Origin: Streptomyces sp. SA15
GTDB taxonomy: Bacteria; Actinomycetota; Actinomycetes; Streptomycetales; Streptomycetaceae
NCBI RefSeq assembly: GCF_002291145.1
Contig: NZ_NTGE01000210.1
Coordinates: forward strand, 1-64,000
DNA length: 64,000 bases
Direction: 5' to 3'
The notes under the pieces were generated by a model. It ran no database searches. It was not told where the DNA came from and saw only the letters and a list, made by a program, of their open reading frames with translations. Of the stretch, positions 32,030 to 40,285 are shown one piece after another; the stretch's first letter is position 1, and each line of letters starts with the position of its first letter. The translations under genes were made by a program, and so were the position numbers.

Positions 32030-33352
32030 ATGACGTCCCAGCAGCCCGGCCCCACCCCGGGGCCCGAGGGCGCCTGCCCCACCGGCCGCGGCCGTCGTAC
32101 GTTCGTCAAGACCGCCCTCGGTGTCGGCGTTGCCGGGGCGGCCGGGTTCGCCGGGGGCGAGCTCACCGGCAGGGGGACCGCCGCCGCCGCGGAAGGCGAC
32201 ACGGCCGCAGGCAGCCCGGTGCCCTTTCACGGCGTCCACCAGGCCGGCATCACCACCCCGCAGCAGAACGCCGCCGCCTTCGTCTCCTTCGACGTCATCG
32301 CCGAGAACCGTGGCGAGCTGGCCGATCTGCTGCGCACCCTCACCACCCGGGCCCGCTTCCTGACCACCGGCGGTGCCCCCGAGGACCTGGGCGTCGGCGC
32401 CCCTCCCTCCGACAGCGGCATCCTCGGGCCCGACATACCCGCCGACGGTCTGACCGTCACCGTCGGCCTGGGGGCCTCCCTCTTCGACGACCGCCACGAC
32501 GGCGACGGCGACGGCCACGGCGACCGCTACGGCCTCGCCGCCGCCAAACCCCGGAACCTCACCCCCATGCGCACCTTCCCCAACGACGATCTCGACGCCG
32601 CCGAGTGCCACGGCGACCTGTCCCTCCAGATCTGCGCGGGCCACTCCGACACCGTGCTGCACGCGCTACGCGACATCGCCCGGCACACCCGGGGTGCCAT
32701 GCAGGTCAAGTGGCGTATCGACGGTTTCCAGAACCCCTCCCGGCCGTCCGGCGCGCAGCGCAACCTCCTCGGCTTCAAGGACGGCATCGCCCATCCCGAC
32801 ACCTCCTCCGCGCGCGAGATGAACAGGCTGGTGTGGGTGACCGGGGCCGACGGCGAGCCGTCCTGGGCGGTCGGTGGGAGCTACCAGGTGATCCGGATCA
32901 TCCGGATGCGGGTGGAGTTCTGGGACCGGGTCTCGCTCACCGAGCAGGAGCAGATGATCGGCCGGCGCCGTGACACCGGCGCCCCGCTCGACGGTGCCCG
33001 GGAGACCGACACGCCCCATTACGCCAAGGACCCGCACGGCGAGGCGATCCCGCTCGACGCTCATATCCGTCTCGCCAACCCGCGTACCGCCAGGACGGAT
33101 TCCTCGCGCATCTTGCGGCGCGGCTACAACTACGACCGGGGCGTCGACAAGGTCGGCGACCTCGACATGGGGCTGGTGTTCTGCTGCTACCAGCAGGACG
33201 TCAAGCGGCAGTTCGAGGCCACGCAGGAACGCCTCATCGACGAGCCCCTGGTCGACTACATCACCCCCACCGGGGGCGGCTACTTCTTCGCTCTGCCCGG
33301 CGTGCGCGACCGCTCCGACTGGTTCGGCCGCTCGCTGCTGGGACTGGGCTGA
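32030..33352 (+). CDS. efeB: EfeB, Tat-exported DyP-type haem peroxidase
   Basis: 440 residues. A twin-arginine signal peptide (GRRTFVKTALGVGVAGAAGF, residues about 21-40) directs folded export. The DyP signature GFKDGIAHPD lies near residue 248 with the distal Asp, and the Arg/His residues that hold haem follow (VFCCYQQDVKRQFEATQERL region). EfeB oxidises ferrous iron or releases iron from haem during uptake by EfeUO. It begins 40 bases after the fused gene, in the same operon under the iron box. AGAGAGGA supplies the ribosome site. All catalytic elements appear intact. Confidence 0.93.
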   Translation: MTSQQPGPTPGPEGACPTGRGRRTFVKTALGVGVAGAAGFAGGELTGRGTAAAAEGDTAAGSPVPFHGVHQAGITTPQQNAAAFVSFDVIAENRGELADLLRTLTTRARFLTTGGAPEDLGVGAPPSDSGILGPDIPADGLTVTVGLGASLFDDRHDGDGDGHGDRYGLAAAKPRNLTPMRTFPNDDLDAAECHGDLSLQICAGHSDTVLHALRDIARHTRGAMQVKWRIDGFQNPSRPSGAQRNLLGFKDGIAHPDTSSAREMNRLVWVTGADGEPSWAVGGSYQVIRIIRMRVEFWDRVSLTEQEQMIGRRRDTGAPLDGARETDTPHYAKDPHGEAIPLDAHIRLANPRTARTDSSRILRRGYNYDRGVDKVGDLDMGLVFCCYQQDVKRQFEATQERLIDEPLVDYITPTGGGYFFALPGVRDRSDWFGRSLLGLG

Positions 33353-33371
33353 CCACCGACGCCGGCCCGCC

Positions 33372-34745
33372 TCAGCAGCCGCCTCCGGACGCGGTGGTGG
33401 CCGGGCCGCCGATCTGGAGGGTCTGGACGGTGGCGGGGGCGCAGCAGCCTCCGCCGGACCGCTCGGCGTTCTCCGAGTTCTCCGGCTCGTCGAACAGGCC
33501 GGCGCCGCCGCAGACTCCGGTCTCCGGGAGGGTCAGCTCCACGCGTTCGGCCGCCTCCTGGTCGCCGGCGAGTGCCGCCGTGATGGAGCGGACCTGCTCG
33601 TAGCCGGTCATGGCGAGGAACGTGGGTGCGCGGCCGTAGGACTTCATGCCGACGAGGTAGATGCCCTGCTCCGGGTGGGAGAGCTCCTTCACGCCGTGCG
33701 GGTAGACCGTGCCGCAGGAGTGGACGTTGGGGTCGATGAGCGGGGCGAGCGCGGTCGGGGCCTGGAGGCGCTCGTCCAGGCCGAGGCGGATCTCGGAGAG
33801 GAAGGACAGGTCGGGGCGGAAGCCGGTCAGGACGATGACCTCGTCGACCGGGTCCAGGTGGCGGCCGTCCTCGGCGACGAGGACAAGCCGGTCCCCTTCC
33901 TGCTCCACAGCCTGTGTACGGAATCCGGTCACGGCGGAAGCGTGCCCGTCTTCCACGGCCGCCTTGGCGCGCAGGCCCAGAGCGCCACGAGCCGGGAGCT
34001 GGTCGGCCTCGCCGCCGCCGTACGTGTCGGCGCCCAGGCCCCGGCGCAGGATCCACACCGCGTGCGTGCCGGCCTCCTCCTTCGCCAGGTCGGCCAGGTA
34101 CGCGAGGGCCGTGAAGGCGGAGGCGCCGGAGCCGACGACCGCGGTGCGCTTGCCGGCGTAACGGGCGCGTACGGCGGGGTCCTTGAGGTCGGGGACGCGG
34201 TAGGAGATGCGGTCGGCGCAGGCCTTCTCGCCCAGGGCGGGCAGGCCGTTGGCGCCCAGCGGGGCCGGGCCGGACCAGGTGCCGGACGCGTCGATGACCG
34301 CGCGGGCGGTGATCCGCTCTTCACGGCCCTCCGTCGTCCGAATGTGCACCGTGAACGGCTGCTCCTCGCGGCCGGAGTCGACGATCCGGTCGCGGCCCGC
34401 ACGCGCGACGCCGGTCACGGTCGTGCCGTAGCGGACCTTGTCGCCCAGGACGTCGGCGAGCGGCTGGAGGTAGTGCTCCGCCCAGTCGCCGCCGGTGGGG
34501 TACGTCGTGCCGTCGGGGCGTACCCAGCCGGTCGGGGCGAGCAGCTTCTCGGCGGCAGGGTCGGTGACCTCGGACCAGGGCGAGAACAGGCGGACGTGCG
34601 ACCAGTCGCGTACGGCCGTGCCGGCGGTCGGGCCCGCTTCGAGGACCAGGGGGTCGAGGCCGCGTTCAACCAGGTGGGCCGCTGCGGCCAGGCCGACGGG
34701 GCCGGCTCCGATGATCACGGTCGGGATGGGGGTGCTGTCACTCAT
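33372..34745 (-). CDS. arsO: ArsO-like flavin-dependent monooxygenase with Cys-rich tail
   Basis: 457 residues. The FAD site is IIGAGPVGLAAAAHL near residue 11 and the NADPH site VVGSGASAFTALAY near 205, with DASGTWSGP between. This is the two-dinucleotide flavoprotein family that includes ArsO of arsenic clusters. The divergent gene is an ArsR regulator, which supports the assignment. The function in arsenic metabolism remains loosely defined. The C-terminus carries an unusual tail with GVCGGAGLF, then GGGCCAPAT, and ends in GGGC; these cysteines could bind arsenite or another soft metal, which is inference. ArsB, ArsC or Acr3 genes are not in the window. Confidence 0.8.
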   Translation of the reverse strand: MSDSTPIPTVIIGAGPVGLAAAAHLVERGLDPLVLEAGPTAGTAVRDWSHVRLFSPWSEVTDPAAEKLLAPTGWVRPDGTTYPTGGDWAEHYLQPLADVLGDKVRYGTTVTGVARAGRDRIVDSGREEQPFTVHIRTTEGREERITARAVIDASGTWSGPAPLGANGLPALGEKACADRISYRVPDLKDPAVRARYAGKRTAVVGSGASAFTALAYLADLAKEEAGTHAVWILRRGLGADTYGGGEADQLPARGALGLRAKAAVEDGHASAVTGFRTQAVEQEGDRLVLVAEDGRHLDPVDEVIVLTGFRPDLSFLSEIRLGLDERLQAPTALAPLIDPNVHSCGTVYPHGVKELSHPEQGIYLVGMKSYGRAPTFLAMTGYEQVRSITAALAGDQEAAERVELTLPETGVCGGAGLFDEPENSENAERSGGGCCAPATVQTLQIGGPATTASGGGC

Positions 34746-34777
34746 CGGGCACTGTCCTCCACGCATCGGCGTCCTGC

Positions 34778-34846
34778 ATCGATGTCCATCGATACAAGAC
34801 CGACCTTGCCTCGCGCATCGACGGATGTCAATATCGACACATGTCG
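34778..34846. promoter_or_regulatory. ArsR operator region (three inverted repeats)
   Basis: Between the divergent arsO and arsR starts lie ATCGAT-GTCC-ATCGAT (34778-34793), TGTC-AATATC-GACA (34826-34839) and CGACA-CA-TGTCG (34835-34846). The last overlaps the arsR start codon. Such symmetry fits binding of an ArsR dimer that represses both genes. Which repeat is used cannot be told. Confidence 0.6.
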
Positions 34847-35215
34847 AATTCGCATGTGGTGGAGGTGGAGCTTCCGGTCGTCGACGCCCCGGCGGCGGCC
34901 CCCTGCTGCCCGCCCCTCACCGAGCGTCCCCTCACGATCGAAGAGGCGGAGCGGACCGCGCGGATGTTCAAGGCGCTCGGCGACCCCGTGCGGCTGCGGC
35001 TGTTCTCGCTGGTCGCCTCGCACGCGGGCGGTGAGGCGTGCGTGTGCGACATCTCCGACGTCGGCGTGTCCCAGCCGACGGTCTCCCACCATCTGAAGAA
35101 GCTCAAGGAGGCCGGGCTACTGACCTCCGAGCGGCGGGGCACCTGGGTGTACTACAAGGTCGAGCCGTCCGTGGTGGCCGCGCTCGGCGGGGTCCTCAGC
35201 GGCATCCGCGGCTGA
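34841..35215 (+). CDS. arsR: ArsR-family metalloregulator
   Basis: 124 residues. The winged helix has MFKALGDPVRLRLFSLV, then VSQPTVSHHLKKLKEAGLL and GTWVYYKVEP. The arsenite-sensing cysteines are in ACVCDISDVG at the start of the recognition region, the classical ArsR alpha-3 site. A second Cys pair occurs in the N-terminal extension (APCCPPLT), which could supply a third ligand. Binding of arsenite would release it from the operator between it and arsO. The start codon is part of an operator-like repeat, suggesting tight autoregulation. Confidence 0.9.
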   Translation: MSNSHVVEVELPVVDAPAAAPCCPPLTERPLTIEEAERTARMFKALGDPVRLRLFSLVASHAGGEACVCDISDVGVSQPTVSHHLKKLKEAGLLTSERRGTWVYYKVEPSVVAALGGVLSGIRG

Positions 35216-35267
35216 GGACCCCAAAGCCCCATACAGGGCTGTCACATGAAAGGCCCGTTCAGGGCTG

Positions 35268-36578
35268 TCACATGTCGGTGGCGTCCACCACCGCACCGAG
35301 GTCGACGAACTTGAAGCCGGTCGCCGTGCGCGTGCCGCCCTCTCCGTCCGGCACCTCGGGGGTCTCGTGGCCGTCCTGGACGACGAGCAGGCCGCGCGGG
35401 AAGCGGGCGCCGAACGAGGCGTTCACCACGGCGGCTCCGTCGCACTCCTCCACGCCGTCGAGCGTGGTCGTCGCGGCGCCGATCCGGAAGCCGCCCTCGT
35501 ACTCGTTACTCTCGCTCACCTCACGGTCGTACAGCGCGAAGGTGTTGTCGCCCTGACTGGAGGCCATCAAGTAGCCGTCGCCGTCCTGCTCCTGATAGAT
35601 CGTCAGGCCCTCGACGTCGGCCGACAGCCGCGTGCCGCCGTAGCCGGGGTCGGCGCCCGGCGTGCACTCCTCGGTCGCCTCGTCGTACGTACCCGGGACG
35701 CCGTACTCCTTGGTCTTGTCGATGAGCACCGGCTTGGTGGTGAGGTCGGCGCGCAGCCGCCAGATGCCGATGTCCTCCTGGCCGGCGTAGAGCGTGCCGG
35801 TGGCCGGGTCGACGACCATGCCCTCGATCTGCGGGAGCTCGCCGGGCTCCAGGCAGGGGGTCCAGGAGGTGCCGTTCGGCAGGCGGAAGGAGGAGGGAAG
35901 GTCGAGGGTGCGGACCTTGCGGTAGCCGACCGTGCCGTTCGCGGTGGGGACGAGTTCGAGCAGGGCGAGGCGGGTGCGCTCGCGCTGGCTCGCCAGCGCG
36001 TAGGTGCGGCCCGTGGACTTGTCCTTCCAGGTGGCCACGCCGTACGCCGTGTGCTGGTCGTTGATCTCCGTCTGGTCGGCGGAGAAGACGGGGGCGGCGG
36101 CCGGGTCCGTGATGTCGGTCAGCGGGCCGCCGGGGCGGGAGGGGTCGATGCGGTAGATCCGCAGGCGGTCGTTGCCGCGGTCGCTCACCACGGCCACGTC
36201 GGCGAGGCCGGTCGAGGTGCGCTGGCCGGAGACCAGGTCGACGTTGTTGAAACGGCCCGGGGCGTCGTCCTCGGCCGGTGGCTTCGGGGCGGCCAGCGAC
36301 TGCACGAGGCGGGCGTCCAGGTCGTAGACGCGCAGGCCGCCCTCCTTGGCGGTGGCTACGACGAGGCTGCCGGCCGGGTCGGCGGGGTTGCGCCAGATCG
36401 CCGGGTCGTCGGCGTCGGAGTTGCCGCCGGCCTCGTCGTCGTAGAGGGCGGCGGTCTCGCTGGTGGCGGTCACCGTCGGCAGGTCGGCCGCCCCGGCCGG
36501 GGACGCTGCGAGGAGGGTGGCCAGCGCGGTGCCCGAGGCGAGTACTGCGGCTCTGCGCGCGGTGCGGGACGTTCTCAC
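35268..36578 (-). CDS. Secreted beta-propeller phytase
   Basis: 436 residues. The signal peptide ends near residue 30 (ASPAGAA). Mature blades show DADDPAIWRNPADPAGS, ATAKEGGLRVYDLDARLVQS, FNNVDLV, AVVSDRGNDRLRIYRID, AGQEDIGIWRLRAD and DVEGLTIYQ, with many Asp and Glu residues for the calcium ions that bind phosphate. This is the 3-phytase (BPP) family, which frees phosphate from phytate outside the cell. GTG at 36578 opens the signal peptide. The cysteine pairs TPCLEPGE and EECTPGAD, and EECDGAA, may form disulfides. Phosphate (PhoP) control would be expected but no clear PHO box was identified; instead two tandem arrays lie upstream. Confidence 0.92.
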   Translation of the reverse strand: MRTSRTARRAAVLASGTALATLLAASPAGAADLPTVTATSETAALYDDEAGGNSDADDPAIWRNPADPAGSLVVATAKEGGLRVYDLDARLVQSLAAPKPPAEDDAPGRFNNVDLVSGQRTSTGLADVAVVSDRGNDRLRIYRIDPSRPGGPLTDITDPAAAPVFSADQTEINDQHTAYGVATWKDKSTGRTYALASQRERTRLALLELVPTANGTVGYRKVRTLDLPSSFRLPNGTSWTPCLEPGELPQIEGMVVDPATGTLYAGQEDIGIWRLRADLTTKPVLIDKTKEYGVPGTYDEATEECTPGADPGYGGTRLSADVEGLTIYQEQDGDGYLMASSQGDNTFALYDREVSESNEYEGGFRIGAATTTLDGVEECDGAAVVNASFGARFPRGLLVVQDGHETPEVPDGEGGTRTATGFKFVDLGAVVDATDM

Positions 36579-36679
36579 AGGTGCTTCCTTACGTTCGAGG
36601 ACGCGGGGGGCGGCACGCAGATGGTGCGCGGGAAAGGTTGCCTACAGGAGGACGTGATCTGTACATGCCGCCACGGGAG

Positions 36680-36773
36680 GTACGACAGTGCGAGGGGGCG
36701 TACGACAGTCCGACGGGAGGTACGACAGCGGGGGGCGTGGGAAGGTACGACAGCGGGAGAGGGCGTACGACAG
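36680..36773. repeat. Five GTACGACAG boxes at 20-25 bp spacing
   Basis: The nonamer begins at 36680, 36700, 36720, 36745 and 36765, each on the same face of the helix or nearly so, embedded in purine-rich GGAGG and GGGCG. It lies between the phytase start and the next gene. The regular spacing suggests cooperative protein binding, but an expanded tandem repeat without function is also possible. Confidence 0.75.
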
Positions 36774-36780
36774 TGCGTCA

Positions 36781-36856
36781 GTGTCGGACGGAGTACGGAG
36801 TGTCGGACGGAGGTCCGAGTGCCCTACGGAGTACCGAGTGTCGTCCGGATCGCGCA
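36781..36856. repeat. Four 19-bp units GTGTCGGACGGAGTACGGA, diverging
   Basis: Units start at 36781, 36800, 36819 and 36838; the first two are close to identical and the last two more degraded. Together with the preceding array it fills most of the 319-bp gap upstream of the small gene at 36898. No other feature is seen in that gap. Confidence 0.75.
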
Positions 36857-36897
36857 GTCAAGCTGCACGCCGCCGCTTTGCGGCGCATGGTGGTGGC

Positions 36898-37116
36898 ATG
36901 GATGAGCACCCGCCCGTGATCGTGCTCCCGCCCTCACCGGACGGTGGGCGGGAGGTGACGATCCACGGCGAGCGCGCGGGCACCGCGTACAGCCTGTTCG
37001 ACGTGATGGAGTACCTGCACCGCGCGGGCCTGCCCGCCGAGGACATGGCCATCGACGACCCCGAGCTGATCGAGTGGCGCGGCGGGGGGCCGTACGACTG
37101 GAACGGCAGCACATAG
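36898..37116 (+). CDS. Small conserved hypothetical protein
   Basis: 72 residues beginning MDEHPPVIVLPPSPDGGREV, then LFDVMEYLHRAGLPAEDMAI and ending IEWRGGGPYDWNGST. I recognise it only as a type of short acidic Streptomyces protein of unknown function. Composition and codon bias are those of a real gene. No helix spans the membrane. It is followed by the remnant of an acyltransferase gene. The ribosome site is weak (GGTGG). Confidence 0.6.
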   Translation: MDEHPPVIVLPPSPDGGREVTIHGERAGTAYSLFDVMEYLHRAGLPAEDMAIDDPELIEWRGGGPYDWNGST

Positions 37117-37162
37117 CCCCGAGCGGCCGGAGCACCTCACAGCCGCCCCACGCCCGAATCGC

Positions 37163-37471
37163 GTACGGGAGCGGGTGTGGCGGGTGGTGCGGCCTGTGGG
37201 CGGGGCCAGCATGCCCCTGTACCTGTGGCACATGGTGCTGTGGCACATGGTGCCTGTGCTTGTCGTCGCCGCCGCGTTCTATCTGACCGGACTCGCGCCC
37301 GAGCCGCGCTTCGGGTCCGTGGCGTGGTGGGGGCTGCGGTTCCCCGTGCTGCCCGCGCTGGGGATGGCGGCGGGTCTCGCGCTGGTGCTGCTTTCGGGAC
37401 GGTGGCGGGCGGGAGCGTGTCCGCCCCATCGGCCGGAGGGCCCGCAGCACGCTCTTGAGGAGGCCGCCTGA
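37163..37471 (+). pseudogene. C-terminal fragment of an acyltransferase-3 family membrane protein
   Basis: The frame reads VWRVVRPVGGASMPLYLWHM, then MVPVLVVAAAFYLTGLAPEP, then VLPALGMAAGLALVLLSGRW. MPLYLWHM plus two helices is the usual end of acyltransferase-3 proteins, which are otherwise about 350-400 residues with ten helices. The N-terminal three quarters is missing; upstream lies only the small gene at 36898. A GTG at 37175 could start a short product, but a truncated gene is more likely. Confidence 0.6.
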
Positions 37472-37556
37472 CGGCGCGTCGGCCTGCCCGACCGACGGGA
37501 AAGGGGCCGTGTGACAAGATGCTCCGGCCAAGCCCCGCCAGAAAGGGACGATTTCC

Positions 37557-38057
37557 ATGTCCAGGGTCGAGCTGACCACGAACTTCGGCCGCATCGTTCT
37601 CGAGCTCAACGACGCCGAGGCCCCCAAGACCGTCGAGAACTTCCTGACGTACGTCCGCAACGGGCACTACGACGGCACGATCTTCCACCGGGTGATCCCT
37701 GGCTTCATGGTCCAGGGCGGCGGTTTCACCCCCGACATGGTGCAGAAGCCCACCATGGCGCCGGTGCAGAACGAGGCCGACAACGGCCTGAAGAACAACG
37801 CCTACACGGTGGCGATGGCGCGGACCAGCGACCCGCACTCCGCGACCGCGCAGTTCTTCGTCAACGTCTCGGACAACGACTTCCTCAACTTCACGGCCAA
37901 GAGCCCCAACGGCTGGGGCTACACCGTCTTCGGCCGGGTCACCGAGGGGCAGGACGTCGTCGACCGGATCACACAGGTGCGGACGGGCAGCAGCCGCGGC
38001 CACCAGGACGTTCCCACCCAGCCCGTCATCATCGAGGGCGCGAAGGTCCTCGGCTGA
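37557..38057 (+). CDS. Cyclophilin-type peptidyl-prolyl isomerase
   Basis: 166 residues, single-domain cytoplasmic cyclophilin. TIFHRVIPGFMVQGGGF holds the catalytic Arg and Phe/Gln residues, followed by MARTSDPHSATAQFFVNVSD and GYTVFGRVTEGQDVVD. It accelerates prolyl isomerisation in protein folding. GAAAGGGACG gives the ribosome site before the ATG. No signal peptide, unlike some paralogues. The gene appears monocistronic; the ku gene converges on it from the right with 60 bases between. Confidence 0.93.
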   Translation: MSRVELTTNFGRIVLELNDAEAPKTVENFLTYVRNGHYDGTIFHRVIPGFMVQGGGFTPDMVQKPTMAPVQNEADNGLKNNAYTVAMARTSDPHSATAQFFVNVSDNDFLNFTAKSPNGWGYTVFGRVTEGQDVVDRITQVRTGSSRGHQDVPTQPVIIEGAKVLG

Positions 38058-38117
38058 CGGACCGACAGGGCTGACGGGACCTGCGGCCGCGGAGTCGTCG
38101 TTCGCGCGGTGCGCAGG

Positions 38118-39260
38118 TCACGCGGTCCGATTGCCGGCTGCGGTCTTCTTCGCCGTTGATTTCCTGGCCGTGGACTGCTTCGCCGTGGACTGCTTCGCCG
38201 CTGACTGCTTCGCCGTCGACTTCTTCGCGGCCGTGCTCTTGGCGGTGCTCTTCTTCGCCGTGGTCTTCGATGCGGCAGTCTTGGATTCGGCAGTCTTCGA
38301 TGAAGCGGTCTTCTTCTCCCCCTGCGCCGACTTCGCCGTCGACTTCTTCGCGGAGGCAGTCGTCTTCTTGGCGGCCGTCTTCTTCGCCGTCGACTTCTTG
38401 CCGCCCGCCTGCTTCGGTGTCGCCCGCGACGGCTTGCCCGCCGGAAGGCGTCTGACCTCCGCGGGTTCCTCGGCCGGCTCCTCCCCGCGCGACTCCTTCG
38501 CCTCCCGCACGCTCTTCTCCAGCGCGGCCATCAGGTCGAGGACCTTGCCCGCGCGCGCCGGCTCGGGCGTCTCCGGCAGGGCCTCCCCGGCCGCCTTCGC
38601 GGCGACGACCTCCTCCACGGCCTCGCGGTACTCGTCGTGCAGTTCGTCGAGGTCGATCTCGCCGAGGGTCTCCATGAGGGTGTCCGCGAGGTCGAGCTCC
38701 TTGTCGTTGACCGTGACGTCGGTGTCGGGGGCGACGCCCGAGGGGTCGCGGACCTCGTCCGGCCAGAGCAGTCCGTGCAGGGCGATGGCGTCGCCCACCA
38801 CCCGCAGCATGCCCAGGCGCTCCTTGCCCCGGAGCGCGAACTTGGCGATGGCGACCTTCTGGCTGCGCTTGAGGGCCTCGCGCAGGAGTGTGTACGGCTT
38901 GGCGGCAGCGGCGCCGCCCGCCTCGAGGTAGTACGCGGCGTCCATCTGGAGCGGGTCGATCCGGTCGGCCGGCACGAAGGCCACGATCTCGATCGTCTTG
39001 GCCGTCGGGAGCGGCAGGTGGGCCAGGTCCTCGTCCGTGATCGGGATGATCGTGCCGTCGGCGTCCTCGTATCCCTTGCCGATCTCCGCCTGGGAGACCT
39101 CCTGGTCGTCCAGCTCGCAGACCTTGCGGTAGCGGATACGGCCGCCGTCCTCCGTATGGATCTGGCGGAAGGAGATCGAGTGGCTCTCCGTGGCGTTCAC
39201 CAGCTTGATCGGGATGCTGACCAGGCCGAACGAGATGGCGCCGTTCCATATGGATCGCAC
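38118..39260 (-). CDS. ku: Ku DNA end-binding protein with Lys/Ala-rich tail
   Basis: 380 residues. The Ku core (about 1-260) starts VRSIWNGAISFGLVSIPIKL and includes YRKVCELDDQEVSQAEIGKG, FALRGKERLGMLRV and LHGLLWPDEVRDP. As a homodimer it encircles broken DNA ends and recruits LigD in non-homologous end joining. The last about 95 residues repeat KKSTAKKTAAKK-like units, resembling a histone H1 tail and probably contacting DNA non-specifically. GTG at 39260 is the family start. It is divergent from the ligD polymerase gene, with about 80 bases between, a common layout in actinobacteria. Confidence 0.95.
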   Translation of the reverse strand: MRSIWNGAISFGLVSIPIKLVNATESHSISFRQIHTEDGGRIRYRKVCELDDQEVSQAEIGKGYEDADGTIIPITDEDLAHLPLPTAKTIEIVAFVPADRIDPLQMDAAYYLEAGGAAAAKPYTLLREALKRSQKVAIAKFALRGKERLGMLRVVGDAIALHGLLWPDEVRDPSGVAPDTDVTVNDKELDLADTLMETLGEIDLDELHDEYREAVEEVVAAKAAGEALPETPEPARAGKVLDLMAALEKSVREAKESRGEEPAEEPAEVRRLPAGKPSRATPKQAGGKKSTAKKTAAKKTTASAKKSTAKSAQGEKKTASSKTAESKTAASKTTAKKSTAKSTAAKKSTAKQSAAKQSTAKQSTARKSTAKKTAAGNRTA

Positions 39261-39342
39261 GTGCAGCACCCTTTCGATCGCTTTGTGATGGATCACCACG
39301 AGTTACTACAGTTTCCGGCCAAATATCTGGGATTCTCATCGT

Positions 39343-40224
39343 ATGACGCCGATCACAGAGGTGGAGGGGCGAAGGCTCGCGCTCAGCAATCTGAAGAAGG
39401 TGCTGTATCCCGCGACCGGGTTCACCAAGGCCGAGGTGCTGCACTACTACGCGACCACCGCCGAGGTCCTGCTGCCCCATCTGCGTGACCGGCCGGTGTC
39501 CTTCCTGCGCTATCCGGACGGGCCCGACGGCCAGGTGTTCTTCACCAAGAACGTCCCGCCCGGTACGCCCGACTGGGTCACCACCGCCGAGGTGCCCCGG
39601 TCGGAGGGGCCGGCCCGGATGGTGCTGGTGCAGGATCTGGCGAGCCTGATCTGGGCGGCGAACCTGGTCACCGAGTTCCACACCCACCAGTGGCTGGTCG
39701 ACGCGCCCGGCGAGGCCGACCGGCTGGTCTTCGACCTCGACCCCGGGCCGCCGGCGACGATCGTCCACTGCTGCGAGGTCGCGCTCTGGCTGCGGGAGCG
39801 GCTCGCGGCGGACGGGATCGAGGCGTACGTCAAGACCGCCGGGTCGAAGGGGCTGCACCTGCTGGCAGCCGTACGGGGGGCTTCGTCCGATCAGGTGTCG
39901 GAATACGCCAAGGAACTCGCCGTGGAGGCGGAGAAGGCGATGCCCCGGCTGGTCCTGCACCGGATGACGCGGAGCCTCAGGCCCGGAAAGGTGTTCGTCG
40001 ACTGGAGCCAGAACGCCGCCCGCAAGACGACGGCCACGCCCTACACGCTGCGGGCCCGGGCGCAGCCGCTGGTGTCCGCGCCGGTGACGTGGGTCGAGGT
40101 CGAGGACTGCGGGGCGCCCGCGCAGCTGACGTTCCAGGCACCGGACATCGCACCCCGCCTACAGGACCACGGCGATCTGCTGGCCCCGCTGCTCGATCCG
40201 GAACGCGCGGGGCGGCTGCCCTGA
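39343..40224 (+). CDS. LigD-type polymerase/primase for end joining
   Basis: 293 residues, a stand-alone PolDom. LSNLKKVLYPATGFTKAEVL at the start, the metal-binding Asp pair in VFDLDPGPP, KTAGSKGLHLL and VFVDWSQNAARKTTATPYTL mark the LigD polymerase family. It adds ribonucleotides or deoxynucleotides at broken ends held by Ku. No ligase or phosphoesterase domain is attached; in Streptomyces these are often separate genes, not present here. The motif residues appear intact. It pairs functionally with the divergent ku gene. Confidence 0.92.
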   Translation: MTPITEVEGRRLALSNLKKVLYPATGFTKAEVLHYYATTAEVLLPHLRDRPVSFLRYPDGPDGQVFFTKNVPPGTPDWVTTAEVPRSEGPARMVLVQDLASLIWAANLVTEFHTHQWLVDAPGEADRLVFDLDPGPPATIVHCCEVALWLRERLAADGIEAYVKTAGSKGLHLLAAVRGASSDQVSEYAKELAVEAEKAMPRLVLHRMTRSLRPGKVFVDWSQNAARKTTATPYTLRARAQPLVSAPVTWVEVEDCGAPAQLTFQAPDIAPRLQDHGDLLAPLLDPERAGRLP

Positions 40225-40245
40225 ACACCCCGCAGGCAGCTCACC

Positions 40246-40285
40246 GCTGCTGAAGGTCACACCCGGCTGCTGAAGGTCACACCCG
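40246..40285. repeat. Perfect 20-bp tandem duplication at a convergent junction
   Basis: GCTGCTGAAGGTCACACCCG is present twice back to back. The second unit covers the stop codon and last codons of the NERD gene, so one unit encodes the protein end and the other lies just outside it. Confidence 0.85.

Noticed and set aside
32970..35096. Long plus-strand frame from the efeB end through arsO to arsR
   Set aside because: It covers the antisense of arsO and parts of two real genes in other frames; no domain is recognisable.
36680..36856. CRISPR array
   Set aside because: Repeat units are 9-20 bp with no unique spacers of uniform length, and there are no cas genes in the window.
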